From positions 102,694 to 166,693 of the forward strand of contig NZ_JAOQJK010000010.1 of the NCBI RefSeq assembly GCF_025567045.1: a stretch of DNA of 64,000 nucleotides, read 5' to 3'. The notes under the pieces are model-generated. The model ran no database searches and was not told where the DNA came from. It saw only the letters and a list, made by a program, of their open reading frames with translations. Position numbers and translations under genes: made by a program. This document shows positions 1 to 8,351 of the stretch, one piece after another. This stretch comes from Barnesiella propionica. GTDB lineage: Bacteria; Bacteroidota; Bacteroidia; Bacteroidales; Barnesiellaceae. Within the stretch, counting starts at the first letter, position 1; each line of letters begins with the position of its first letter.

Positions 1-2
1 CC

Positions 3-2159
3 GGAAGTGTTACGTCGCAAGTACGTTCCACTTTATCTGTACCTGCCAATAATTCATTATATGCACCTTATATACGTTCACCCTTTCCTATAGGGCTATG
101 GGTATACAACTACATGAAACCTTCTAAAAATACAGGGCTAAAACACTGGATATATGAAAAACTGGCAAAAGAACCCGTTCTCATCTCTACCGTACAGCCC
201 GAATTAAGGTTGCGCGTTGTACAGGATATCCTTAACAACAACGGATATTTCGGGTCTAAAACCAAATATGAAATACTATATAATAAAAAAAATAAAAAGA
301 AAGCAAGGATAAACTATTGGGTGGAAATTGCTCCGGCCTATACACTGGACAGCATTTATCTGCCCGAAAACAATACGCGTCTCACTCAGATCATCGACAG
401 TATATACAGCCGTTCCCCTATACAACCGGGAACACGGTATTGCCTCGATTCACTCGCTTCGGTCAGGAATAATGTTACCCAAGTCGTCCGGAATATGGGA
501 TATTATTATTTTAGACCGGAATATATAGAATATCTGGCCGACACAACACAAAAAGATCAACGTGTAGACCTGAAACTCATCCTCCGCAAAGGTATACCGG
601 CCGAAGCACTAAAAGCATACCGCGTGGGAAAAATAAACATATCTCTACCCAGTGCATCAGGCAAAGGCGAATGGGATACGATACGGCAACGGGACATGAC
701 CGTCGCATTCCAAAAACCTATACACCTGAGAAAATCGGTACTTCCCCAGAATATTCTGCTCCATACAGGACAATACTTTTCGGTTAATCAGGAGAACCTC
801 ACACAAACGAAGCTCACCCGCTTGGGTATTTTCCGGTCGGTTTCGGTAAATGTAACGCCGCTGGATTCCCTGAAAGGAAAAGATTCTTTGGACGTATCTA
901 TCGAAACTCCTTTCGACATTCCGCTGGAAGCCTCACTGGAAGCAAACGTATCTTCCAAGTCGAACAGCTATCTGGGGCCGGGACTGGTATTCGGAATCAA
1001 TCACCGGAACATTTTCGGAGGAGGAGAAAAACTTTCGGTAAAGCTGAACGGCAGTTACGAATGGCAAACGGGAGGAGGATCCTCCAAAGGTAAATCATCA
1101 TTATTCAATTCCTATGAAATAGGCTTGAACAGTACCCTCTCCATCCCACGGCTGTTAGGTCTGAAATTTATGCCGCACAGCCGGAGATTCGATACCAATA
1201 CCAATTTCCAGTTAGGAGCAAACTTATTGAACAGGCCCCACTATTTTCGTATGGCATCGTTCAACATTTCGTATGGTTACGATTATCAATCAGCATCAAC
1301 ACGTTTTCACAACCTAACCATAGCGAAGCTGACTTACACGAAACTATTGAATACGACGGAAGCCTTCGACAAGACCATGGAAGAAAATCCTGCTATTGCG
1401 ATGAGCTTTAGCAACCAATTTATACCCACTTCTTCCTACACCTACACATTCGATAACCGGCAAAGGGAAAAAAACGACCGGTGGGTATGGCAGATATCAG
1501 GAACCTCTGCCGGAAATATATTATGGAGCATCATGGAAGTTTTCGGGAAAAAAGGGGAAAAGAAACTGTTCGGAAGCCCCTTTTCACAATTCATCAAAGG
1601 GACGAACGAAGTGAAATATTATCACAGGATAAGAACCGATAACTGGCTGGCAACCCGATTGCTCATAGGAGCCGGATATGCTTACGGAAACTCCAAGCAA
1701 ATGCCCTATAGCGAACAATTTTATATCGGAGGAGCCAACAGCATACGAGCATTCACCATACGCTCTCTGGGGCCGGGAAGTTACCGTCCGCCAGCAGACG
1801 ACTCCTACGGTTATTTCGATCAGACCGGGAATTTCAAACTGGAAGCAAATGTGGAATTCCGTTTTAAAATAGCCGGAAACCTGCATGGTGCGATATTCGT
1901 CGATGCCGGAAACATATGGTTATTGAAAAAAGATCCTCTACGTCCCGGCGGGGAACTGAACGCCAAAACATTTCTCAAAGATATTGCTTTAGGAACCGGA
2001 ATAGGACTTCGGTACGACATCAGTATGCTCGTATTACGCGCCGACCTGGGCATAGGGATACACACTCCTTATGAGAATCCCGATAAAAAAAGCTATTATA
2101 ACATGACTTCTTTTAAGAAAAGTCTGGCATTTCATCTGGCGATCGGATACCCTTTCTGA
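3..2159 (+). CDS. BamA/TamA-family outer membrane assembly protein, 5' truncated by the window
   Basis: The frame is open back to base 3, and the residues before the first internal Met at 114 (SPFPIGLWVYNYM) match the conserved N-terminal part of Bacteroidetes BamA/TamA-like proteins, as I recall the family. The true start therefore lies outside the window. The visible 718 residues give POTRA-like domains in about the first 270 residues, then a long run of alternating strands ending in Phe (LAIGYPF), the usual C-terminal signature of an outer-membrane barrel. An FxxGGxxSIRAF-like motif (IGGANSIRAF) is the conserved surface-antigen segment. The likely role is insertion or translocation of outer-membrane proteins. 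The family assignment is firm; whether it is functionally BamA or TamA is not. Confidence 0.9.
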   Translation, partial: GSVTSQVRSTLSVPANNSLYAPYIRSPFPIGLWVYNYMKPSKNTGLKHWIYEKLAKEPVLISTVQPELRLRVVQDILNNNGYFGSKTKYEILYNKKNKKKARINYWVEIAPAYTLDSIYLPENNTRLTQIIDSIYSRSPIQPGTRYCLDSLASVRNNVTQVVRNMGYYYFRPEYIEYLADTTQKDQRVDLKLILRKGIPAEALKAYRVGKINISLPSASGKGEWDTIRQRDMTVAFQKPIHLRKSVLPQNILLHTGQYFSVNQENLTQTKLTRLGIFRSVSVNVTPLDSLKGKDSLDVSIETPFDIPLEASLEANVSSKSNSYLGPGLVFGINHRNIFGGGEKLSVKLNGSYEWQTGGGSSKGKSSLFNSYEIGLNSTLSIPRLLGLKFMPHSRRFDTNTNFQLGANLLNRPHYFRMASFNISYGYDYQSASTRFHNLTIAKLTYTKLLNTTEAFDKTMEENPAIAMSFSNQFIPTSSYTYTFDNRQREKNDRWVWQISGTSAGNILWSIMEVFGKKGEKKLFGSPFSQFIKGTNEVKYYHRIRTDNWLATRLLIGAGYAYGNSKQMPYSEQFYIGGANSIRAFTIRSLGPGSYRPPADDSYGYFDQTGNFKLEANVEFRFKIAGNLHGAIFVDAGNIWLLKKDPLRPGGELNAKTFLKDIALGTGIGLRYDISMLVLRADLGIGIHTPYENPDKKSYYNMTSFKKSLAFHLAIGYPF

Positions 2160-2239
2160 TATTTTTAAAGACAATATCTACATGCGGAGTATGGGTAAAA
2201 AACATTACTTTTGTGTTCTTTTACAGACAAAATGCTCCT

Positions 2240-2471
2240 ATGAAAGATAAAGATATCTTCTGTCTCCTGCTGTTCTGCCATATCTGTACCACCGGATTAT
2301 ACCTGCGCAAATTCAAGTACTTAAACAATTATCGGCATTCACCGTAAACCGGAGTTATAATCTGGAACCGGCCTATATTTTATCTTATTAAATGAGACAA
2401 AAGAATTGAATTTTCCATTTTATATCGGATTAGGACTTATCACATTATCAGTCATTCTGCAAATAATTTAA
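2240..2471 (+). pseudogene. Decayed C-terminal fragment of an EamA/DMT-family permease
   Basis: Three frames together read like the end of an EamA transporter. Frame one from 2240 gives KDIFCLLLFCHICTTGLYL, a membrane helix. A second frame from about 2308 gives LKQLSAFTVNRSYNLEPAY, the family's conserved SAFTVNLxxNLEPVY region, and stops at 2389. A third frame from about 2391 gives NETKELNFPFYIGLGLITL and ends at 2469-2471 like a complete C-terminus. At least two frameshifts are needed and the N-terminal three quarters is missing. The fragment lies between the BamA-like gene and an ECF sigma gene. The match rests on my memory of the family, not on a search. Confidence 0.65.
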
Positions 2472-2574
2472 TGTTCTTTGTCCCCAAAGACGCCCTGCAT
2501 AAGTCCCTGTTTCCGCTGCTATTTTTTTATATTTCATGTCACGTTTTTCTATTATTACCGTCTCCATAATATAA

Positions 2575-3084
2575 ATGAAGATCAAAGCTTTCAAAATAAA
2601 AGTCATACCGCTCCGGGACAGGTTACTGAACTATGCCAGGAAAATGACGGAAAACAACGAAGACGCGGAAGACGCAGTACAAGATGTTTTTCTGAAACTT
2701 TGGCATATGAGAAAAGACCTGGAGAAATACAATAATATAGAAGCTTTAGCCGTAGAAATCACAAAAAACACCTGCATAGACAAGTGGAGAAGAAAAAAAA
2801 TAGAAACCGAGCCTCTGGAAATTATCGAGAAAGTCAGTACCCGGTACGACCCTGTCACCCTTCTGGAACAAAAAGATAACATACAATTGATACGGGAAAT
2901 CATATTATCTCTTCCTTATTTACAAAAAACCATTATCAAAATGAAAGATATTGAAGGATATGAAACGGAAGAAATAGCTGAAATAACCGGAACTAACGCC
3001 GAATCGGTACGTAAAAACCTTTCAAGGGCCAGGAAAACAGTAAGGGATATATATTTTAAAATGACTTGTGAAAAAACAAATTAA
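2575..3084 (+). CDS. ECF-family RNA polymerase sigma factor
   Basis: The 169-aa product has a sigma region 2 with EDAVQDVFLKLW near residue 40 and a region 4 helix-turn-helix near residues 115-155 (LPYLQKTIIKMKDIEGYETEEIAEITG). Length and architecture fit short Bacteroidetes ECF sigma factors. The next gene begins within a few bases and encodes a probable membrane anti-sigma factor, followed by a secreted protein and a beta-barrel protein, so the four genes probably form one envelope-responsive unit. The signal and target promoters are unknown. No closely placed Bacteroides-type promoter stands out upstream. Confidence 0.88.
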   Translation: MKIKAFKIKVIPLRDRLLNYARKMTENNEDAEDAVQDVFLKLWHMRKDLEKYNNIEALAVEITKNTCIDKWRRKKIETEPLEIIEKVSTRYDPVTLLEQKDNIQLIREIILSLPYLQKTIIKMKDIEGYETEEIAEITGTNAESVRKNLSRARKTVRDIYFKMTCEKTN

Positions 3085-3088
3085 AAAC

Positions 3089-3496
3089 ATGAATATCGAA
3101 GATTTATTACATAAATATTTTGAAGGTAAGACTTCACGAAAAGAAGAATTACAATTAAGAAAATATTTCACACAAGAAAATATTCCTTTTGAGCGGGAAC
3201 GTTATCGTCCGCTATTTTCATACTTCGTCGAAGAGAGCAAATCAAGCACTCCATCTTTGCACATCGGTAGGCACAGAAAAAAAATATTATATACGATCGG
3301 CAGCATAGCAGCCTGTGCTTTCCTTGCCATAAGCATATTCTATCAGGAAAGAGGCTTTTGTGATTATAAAAATTATGTTATTATTGACGGACAGCTATAT
3401 ACCAATGAATACCTGATAAGAGAAAAAGCACAGTCCGCCTTTAAAGATGTTTCTTTCGACGAACCGGATACATTCAATCTTTTATTCAACGATTAA
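3089..3496 (+). CDS. Putative single-pass anti-sigma factor
   Basis: The protein starts with a cytoplasmic helical segment (MNIEDLLHKYFEGKTSRKEE) like the N-terminus of small Bacteroidetes proteins encoded after ECF sigma genes. One membrane segment follows at about residues 70-85 (ILYTIGSIAACAFLAISIF), then a short periplasmic tail. I chose the ATG at 3089, 4 bases after the sigma stop; a GTG at 3068 would add seven residues and overlap the sigma gene. There is no visible Cys/His zinc-binding motif. The role is inferred from position and topology, and nothing in the sequence shows sigma binding directly. Confidence 0.6.
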   Translation: MNIEDLLHKYFEGKTSRKEELQLRKYFTQENIPFERERYRPLFSYFVEESKSSTPSLHIGRHRKKILYTIGSIAACAFLAISIFYQERGFCDYKNYVIIDGQLYTNEYLIREKAQSAFKDVSFDEPDTFNLLFND

Positions 3497-3516
3497 TTTT
3501 ATTAAAACTCAAAACC

Positions 3517-3963
3517 ATGAATAAAATAATCCGCATCATTCTCTTCATCCTTATCATTAGCGGCGTCGGTCAAAGCTATGCCCAGCAAGGATTACAAATA
3601 GCCTCTTTGTTTCAAAAATATGGAAAGCAAAAAGGTGTGACGGTTGTGGAACTTTCCAAAGAAATGCTGGAAACCTATGAAATGACTTTATATAAAAGCA
3701 TTAGTTTCAAGGATACAGAAAAATTCATGCCCGAAATACGACGTTGTCTGGAAAGCGATAAAAAACGGGCCAGAAAGATCAAAGAAATAATTGAGGAAGG
3801 AGAAGTAAAATCAGGCTATTATCAACTACCTCCTCAAAAGGGAGAGATAAATCGTTTTATTCTTTTTAAAACAGGAAAGAAGGGATCGGCAACTCTACTA
3901 TATATCGAAGGTGAATTAGATGCCGACGACCTGGTCACCATGCTATTCATGAAAAAAGATTAA
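3517..3963 (+). CDS. Small secreted protein, DUF6108-like
   Basis: The 148-aa product has a clear Sec signal peptide (MNKIIRIILFILIISGVGQSYAQQ) and a mature part with QIASLFQKYGKQKGVTVVELSKEML, GYYQLPPQKGEINRFILFK and a final VTMLF segment. This pattern matches my recollection of the Bacteroidetes DUF6108 (DUF4252-related) family of secreted proteins of unknown function. It lies 20 bp after the anti-sigma gene and 17 bp before a barrel gene, so it is almost certainly co-transcribed with the ECF sigma factor. The function is unknown and the family name is tentative. Confidence 0.6.
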   Translation: MNKIIRIILFILIISGVGQSYAQQGLQIASLFQKYGKQKGVTVVELSKEMLETYEMTLYKSISFKDTEKFMPEIRRCLESDKKRARKIKEIIEEGEVKSGYYQLPPQKGEINRFILFKTGKKGSATLLYIEGELDADDLVTMLFMKKD

Positions 3964-3980
3964 CCCATAACTTACACAAA

Positions 3981-4841
3981 ATGAAACACATTTTTTTATC
4001 AGGACTTATTCTCCTTTTGCCAGTATGCGCCATAGCTCAGGAAAAAGCCTATACCGATACCACTATCTTTATCGGCAATAAAAAACTTGAAATTAAAGAA
4101 TCGGCCGAAAAAATCAAGGTAAAAATATTCGAACCGTCATCCTCAGGCGATACGATCGAAAACGACCAAATCTTCGAAGGGGTTTATAAGGATGGAAAAA
4201 GTACAGAAAGGAGAATTATATTATCCGCTCCATTTTACCGCAAACACAAGAACAATCTGGTCGGGTTCTACTTAGGCATGAATAATTTCGCTTGTAAAGG
4301 AGATATCAATCTGTCGCAAATTCGTTCATGGGAAGTTGGCATGTATCTTTTCGAAGCAGATATTCCTCTGGGCAAAAGTAAAAAATGGTCTATTGTAACC
4401 GGTATCGGATTTAAAGGAAACTGGTACGGCTATAACGGCAACCGTGCTTTCAGAGAAGAAAACGGTGTAACAAAATGGCTGCCGGCCCCGGAAGGAAAAG
4501 TATATACAAGCAGCAGTTTTTATCATTTCTCCACGATAATCCCCGTATTATTATCCTGGCAGACTCCCCGGAAAAAAAATCCGTTCTTCGTACAAGGGGG
4601 TATAGAAGCCGACATACGAGCCATTCCGGGCTGTACGGTAAAATATAAAGACGAGAACGGTAAAAAACATACGGAAAATTACAGAGACAGAAATGCCGAG
4701 CCCGGAGGAGGAAATATATTCCTGCATATGGGAATAGGAGAACTGGGAATTTACGGACGTTACTCGATTGATCGCCTTTTCGAGAAAGGAAAAGGTCCCG
4801 ATGTAAGACCATTCTCCATTGGGATTAGCTGGACCTTGTAA
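3981..4841 (+). CDS. Outer membrane beta-barrel protein, last gene of the ECF cluster
   Basis: The 286-aa product has a signal peptide (residues 1-19, ending AIAQ), a periplasmic-looking stretch to about residue 80, and then alternating hydrophobic strands (LVGFYLGMNNFACKG, WEVGMYLFEADIPLG, WSIVTGIGFKGNWYGY) that suggest a small 8-12 strand barrel. The last residues SIGISWTL resemble a strand, although Leu rather than Phe is terminal. It closes the sigma, anti-sigma and secreted-protein cluster, and a strong inverted repeat lies 12 bp downstream. A role in sensing or responding to envelope state is inferred from context only. Confidence 0.65.
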   Translation: MKHIFLSGLILLLPVCAIAQEKAYTDTTIFIGNKKLEIKESAEKIKVKIFEPSSSGDTIENDQIFEGVYKDGKSTERRIILSAPFYRKHKNNLVGFYLGMNNFACKGDINLSQIRSWEVGMYLFEADIPLGKSKKWSIVTGIGFKGNWYGYNGNRAFREENGVTKWLPAPEGKVYTSSSFYHFSTIIPVLLSWQTPRKKNPFFVQGGIEADIRAIPGCTVKYKDENGKKHTENYRDRNAEPGGGNIFLHMGIGELGIYGRYSIDRLFEKGKGPDVRPFSIGISWTL

Positions 4842-4853
4842 AAAACAGGATAG

Positions 4854-4902
4854 CCTATAGAAAGAAAAACTTACATCTCCCGTATATTTTTCTTTCTATA
4901 GG
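4854..4902. terminator. Bidirectional intrinsic terminator
   Basis: A perfect 16-bp inverted repeat (CCTATAGAAAGAAAAA at 4854-4869 and its complement at 4887-4902) sits between the convergent beta-barrel gene and the KamA-family gene. The A-rich and T-rich ends of the stem suit termination in both directions. Confidence 0.75.
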
Positions 4903-4928
4903 TTACAAATATATTTACTAACGACCGG

Positions 4929-6269
4929 TCACTCAAAAAGCTGGAAGGAAGAGTCTTTATTTAATCCCACATACTCTTTATCTTTCTCAAAGAAAAATTC
5001 TTTTTCTCCGAACGCCGGTTTAAGTTGGTTGAACCAAGTCGCTTTAGGATCATATTCTGCAAAAAACGGAATATCTACCCAGCGGGGATTACGCCCTTGC
5101 AGGAATCTCAAAACGAAAACTTTTTCTCCCTTTATTTCGGTAACCCCCAACAACTGTATTTTTCCCGGAGTATCGCTCATACTGGGTCCGCGCACTGTAC
5201 GACAAACACCGCTCACCGAGCTATAAGCTTTTCTGAAAATATTCCAGCATCGTTCAAGCGGAATTTCAAAAAAATGCTTGGCTCCGGTATCACGGGCTAC
5301 AAAAGCATAGTACGGAATACATCCCAGATCTACCTGTTTTCTCCACATCTGCGCCCATGTCTCCCAAGAATCATTGATGTAACGAAGCATAGGAGATTGT
5401 GTTCTTATCTGCGCTCCGGTATTGCGAATACGACGAATAGCAGATTTAACGGCATCGGTAGATAATTCTACAGGATGATTAAAATGAGCTTGTATAGCCA
5501 GATTCTTACCTGATGCAACGATCTTCTCGAACAGGCGCAAAATATCGTCCGCGTCAGGATCGGTCAAATAGCGATAAGGCCAGTACGCCAACGATTTTGT
5601 TCCTATACGGACAGTACGCACGTGTTCGAATTCCGGTGAAAGCAAAGGAACAAGATAAGCTTCTAATATAGAAGCCGACATTGTCATAGGATCTCCGCCC
5701 GTAAATAAAATATCTGTCACATGCCTGTGTATTCTCAAATAATTCAACAACTTTTCCGTTTCGTTCATCGCGAATTTATAACCGCTCATTCCCGAGAACT
5801 GAGGCCATCGAAAACAAAAAGTACAAAAAGCATGACATGTCTGTCCCTGGCTGGGGAAAAAAAGTACGGTCTCCCGGTATTTATGTTGCATTCCTTTCAG
5901 CTTTATATCGCCTAGCATAGGAACATTATGCTCTTGTCCCGCCGGATTGGGATTCAGACAAAGACGAATCGCATTTATCTCTTCTTTCAGTTTCCCGGAC
6001 GGCTCTCCCGCTTCCATTAATTTCAACACGCGGTTATAATAAGTTTTTTCCAGCATTGCTTTACGGGGAAAATTCAGCGTAAATATCGGATCATCCGGAA
6101 CATTATCCCAATTTATCAACTCGTCCACCACATAATTATTTGTTTTGAACGGTAAAACTCTCCCTACTACTTCGATAGCTTCGATACTTTCCTGCGACAA
6201 TCCGGCAATTTGGGGGATCTCCCGGTAATTGTGCAACGTAAATGAATGTAACGTTTTGTGTTTATTCAT
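4929..6269 (-). CDS. KamA-family radical SAM protein (lysine 2,3-aminomutase-like)
   Basis: The 446-aa product carries the radical SAM cluster motif CxxxCxxC as CHAFCTFC at about residue 145, followed by FTGGDPMTM, the GGDP SAM-binding segment. The C-terminal half has SMSDTPGKIQLLG, where the Lys could be the PLP-binding lysine of lysine 2,3-aminomutases; that point is uncertain. It is longer than EpmB (about 340 aa) and lacks an obvious partner gene such as efp, so the substrate is not known. It is transcribed alone, convergent with the barrel gene. The family assignment is firm; the reaction is not. Confidence 0.8.
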   Translation of the reverse strand: MNKHKTLHSFTLHNYREIPQIAGLSQESIEAIEVVGRVLPFKTNNYVVDELINWDNVPDDPIFTLNFPRKAMLEKTYYNRVLKLMEAGEPSGKLKEEINAIRLCLNPNPAGQEHNVPMLGDIKLKGMQHKYRETVLFFPSQGQTCHAFCTFCFRWPQFSGMSGYKFAMNETEKLLNYLRIHRHVTDILFTGGDPMTMSASILEAYLVPLLSPEFEHVRTVRIGTKSLAYWPYRYLTDPDADDILRLFEKIVASGKNLAIQAHFNHPVELSTDAVKSAIRRIRNTGAQIRTQSPMLRYINDSWETWAQMWRKQVDLGCIPYYAFVARDTGAKHFFEIPLERCWNIFRKAYSSVSGVCRTVRGPSMSDTPGKIQLLGVTEIKGEKVFVLRFLQGRNPRWVDIPFFAEYDPKATWFNQLKPAFGEKEFFFEKDKEYVGLNKDSSFQLFE

Positions 6270-6799
6270 CTTAATCTCAGTTTTGGTTAACGGCCCGGGA
6301 TGAAAAATCCATACAAAGCCTGAAAATGTTCATTCTCTCTTACACGAACGTTATCCGTGATCCTATTTATGAAAGGCCTTTTTTAAAAGACTGATATTCG
6401 TTTTATCAAACAATAATTCAATCCTATAAGAATTAACTCTTCCTGTATATTTCATTTACGATTTCTCTATAATTTATCCTATACAGAGCTAACAACTTAT
6501 ATAAACTTCAACGGATTATTTTCCGGACAAATCGTGTTTTTATATTCCGGAAAAAAGAATCTTATAAAAAAATGGATCACCATTTCAGCAATCATTACAT
6601 CCGTCCTCTCCGACCGATAGTAATAATAAAATCCTTTATTTACCCACCTGTATCTCCCAAATTGGCATCCGAGAGAGAAGTCATACTACAAATATAAGAA
6701 AAAATCCGCAATTAAAAAAACCGTCTTATCTTCCCTCTTATACAATTTATTTATTTGCTTTTGTCTTGTGATTTGTTCTTCAAATGTAGTTTAAACAAC
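6270..6799. other. Gene-free intergenic stretch
   Basis: About 530 bp upstream of the KamA-family gene hold no credible gene. The stretch contains an ACGAACGTTA at 6344-6353 that resembles the core of the inverted repeats near 53.7 kb, but I find no good inverted partner. I see no clear TAnnTTTG promoter for the KamA-family gene here. Confidence 0.5.
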
Positions 6800-6828
6800 A
6801 AAAGGCCACCTGAATCAGGAAGCCTTTT
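6800..6828 (-). terminator. Intrinsic terminator of the four-gene envelope operon
   Basis: On the minus strand, AAAAGGC pairs with GCCTTTT around an inner CCTGA/TCAGG stem, about 35 bp past the stop of the transglutaminase-like gene and ending in a T run. Confidence 0.75.
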
Positions 6829-6862
6829 ATTATCATTACAGCTATATTTCAAAGAAATCGTA

Positions 6863-8332
6863 TTAATCTATGAATATCACCTTTGCCGCAACCGATTTAT
6901 AACAAGGCATGGCTTGTCCTATCGGAGCACCTATATAAGTAGGATCACATACAATATATCTTTTACCCGCCACCATAACCGAATCACCTTCTACCGAATC
7001 CGAAAACAAGACTGCAGTTGCCAAATGATTTGGATAATACAAATATACAACATCCATTTTCAACAATTCTTTTACAAGACTGGCAAATAAAATAGAACGG
7101 TCTTCACAATCATTAAACGGATAATAGAAATTTTCATCCACAAAGAAGGGTTTCTCATAACCGAATTGATCATGATCAGTTTTATATGAGAAACCATACT
7201 GTACGTAATTTATTAATAAGCCGACAGCTTCCAACTGCGATTTTCCTGTAAGTAGCCGCTGAAAAAAAGGTAATACTTGCTTCTTAAATTCCGGGCTTAA
7301 AGCTGCCTGTCCATAAAGATTCCATTCACATTGTGGATAATCTTTATAAAACCGGATTACAGCCGGATTAACCGATATACGAAACGGAGCGACTTCTTTC
7401 CAAGAAGAAGATACATAGGTATACCGATCTGCTATATCTGTATCAAAATTCGGATATTTATTCATAAGCATCCTTACAGGTATACACTTTACTGAAAAAT
7501 CGTCCGGATAGGTCTGGATACATTGTCCTTGTTTTATGGGATGTGTAGGATAATACTTTTTCCCGTTTATTATGTAATAATTCAATTGAAATAATTGATC
7601 GCTTGAATGAATCAGCATCTGTAAACTTTGTCCCATGCGGCATAACCGGACATCATAACCAGACTGCACTAACAAATAAGTGCTGACCACAGCTTGAAAA
7701 TCTGATAACCCTGGAAACAAATGGGCCGATACAGTTTCTACTAGTTTCACATATCCCCAATCACACAAATTCAATTCACTCTTCAACCTTACACAATCAT
7801 CAATCAAAGTCGCATATTTATCTTTAGACAACTGTTTCCAGCATTTGCTCACAGATTCTTCAGTCAAGTTTTCTAACCCAATATTTTCATCGGGAATATA
7901 ATGCATATAGCAAGCTGTGCCATAGAACAGAAAACGATACAGATTTTTCTTTTCTCCCGGACTTATCGGAGGAGCAATACTCAAGGGTACGTCTTGAATA
8001 ACAGAAGGTGGTGAAATTACCTGAGATACCGGAAGTTTTGAAGGCACATGTAAATCCTGTTCATCATAAATAACAGGAGCAACGGGTTTACTCCTGTTTT
8101 TCAACGTCTTAGCAGAAAACGACATATAATCTTTCCACGATGTTGCCAAATAAACAGCAAACTCTTCATTCCTTACCTTACGATAATTTTCAAACTCCGT
8201 TTGTTTTCTATTTTTATATTCGTTAAACTCTGCCTTAACTTTATTTCTATACTCCTGGAATTCAGTCGAAAAAGTCTGCGTAAAAGCAATTCCACTGCAA
8301 AAAACAAATAGAAAAAGGAACAATCGTTTCAT
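6863..8332 (-). CDS. Secreted transglutaminase-like protein with N-terminal coiled coil
   Basis: The 489-aa product has a signal peptide (residues 1-18), then about 50 charged residues with four spaced F-x-x-Y-[RK]-x-[KR] units (EFQEYRNK, EFNEYKNR, EFENYRKV), suggesting a coiled coil. A Pro/Ser-rich linker follows. The C-terminal 90 residues show a transglutaminase/cysteine-protease triad: Cys409 (FNDCEDRS), His436 (YPNHLATA) and Asp463 (VCDPTY). It is the last of four tightly spaced genes and probably acts in the periplasm or at the surface. The substrate is unknown; it could cross-link or cleave a partner from the same operon. Confidence 0.7.
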   Translation of the reverse strand: MKRLFLFLFVFCSGIAFTQTFSTEFQEYRNKVKAEFNEYKNRKQTEFENYRKVRNEEFAVYLATSWKDYMSFSAKTLKNRSKPVAPVIYDEQDLHVPSKLPVSQVISPPSVIQDVPLSIAPPISPGEKKNLYRFLFYGTACYMHYIPDENIGLENLTEESVSKCWKQLSKDKYATLIDDCVRLKSELNLCDWGYVKLVETVSAHLFPGLSDFQAVVSTYLLVQSGYDVRLCRMGQSLQMLIHSSDQLFQLNYYIINGKKYYPTHPIKQGQCIQTYPDDFSVKCIPVRMLMNKYPNFDTDIADRYTYVSSSWKEVAPFRISVNPAVIRFYKDYPQCEWNLYGQAALSPEFKKQVLPFFQRLLTGKSQLEAVGLLINYVQYGFSYKTDHDQFGYEKPFFVDENFYYPFNDCEDRSILFASLVKELLKMDVVYLYYPNHLATAVLFSDSVEGDSVMVAGKRYIVCDPTYIGAPIGQAMPCYKSVAAKVIFID

Positions 8333-8351
8333 ATAAAGTCCTTATTTTGTC

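Noticed and set aside
3068..3088. GTG start of the anti-sigma gene
   Set aside because: It would overlap the sigma gene and add only seven residues; the ATG at 3089 gives a conventional start 4 bp after the sigma stop. It remains possible.
6246..6353. Second invertible segment near the KamA-family gene
   Set aside because: ACGAACGTTA at 6344-6353 resembles the repeat core at 53.7 kb, but the only possible partner (TAACGTTTTGTG at 6248-6259) carries an extra base and lies inside the coding region. No promoter lies between them.
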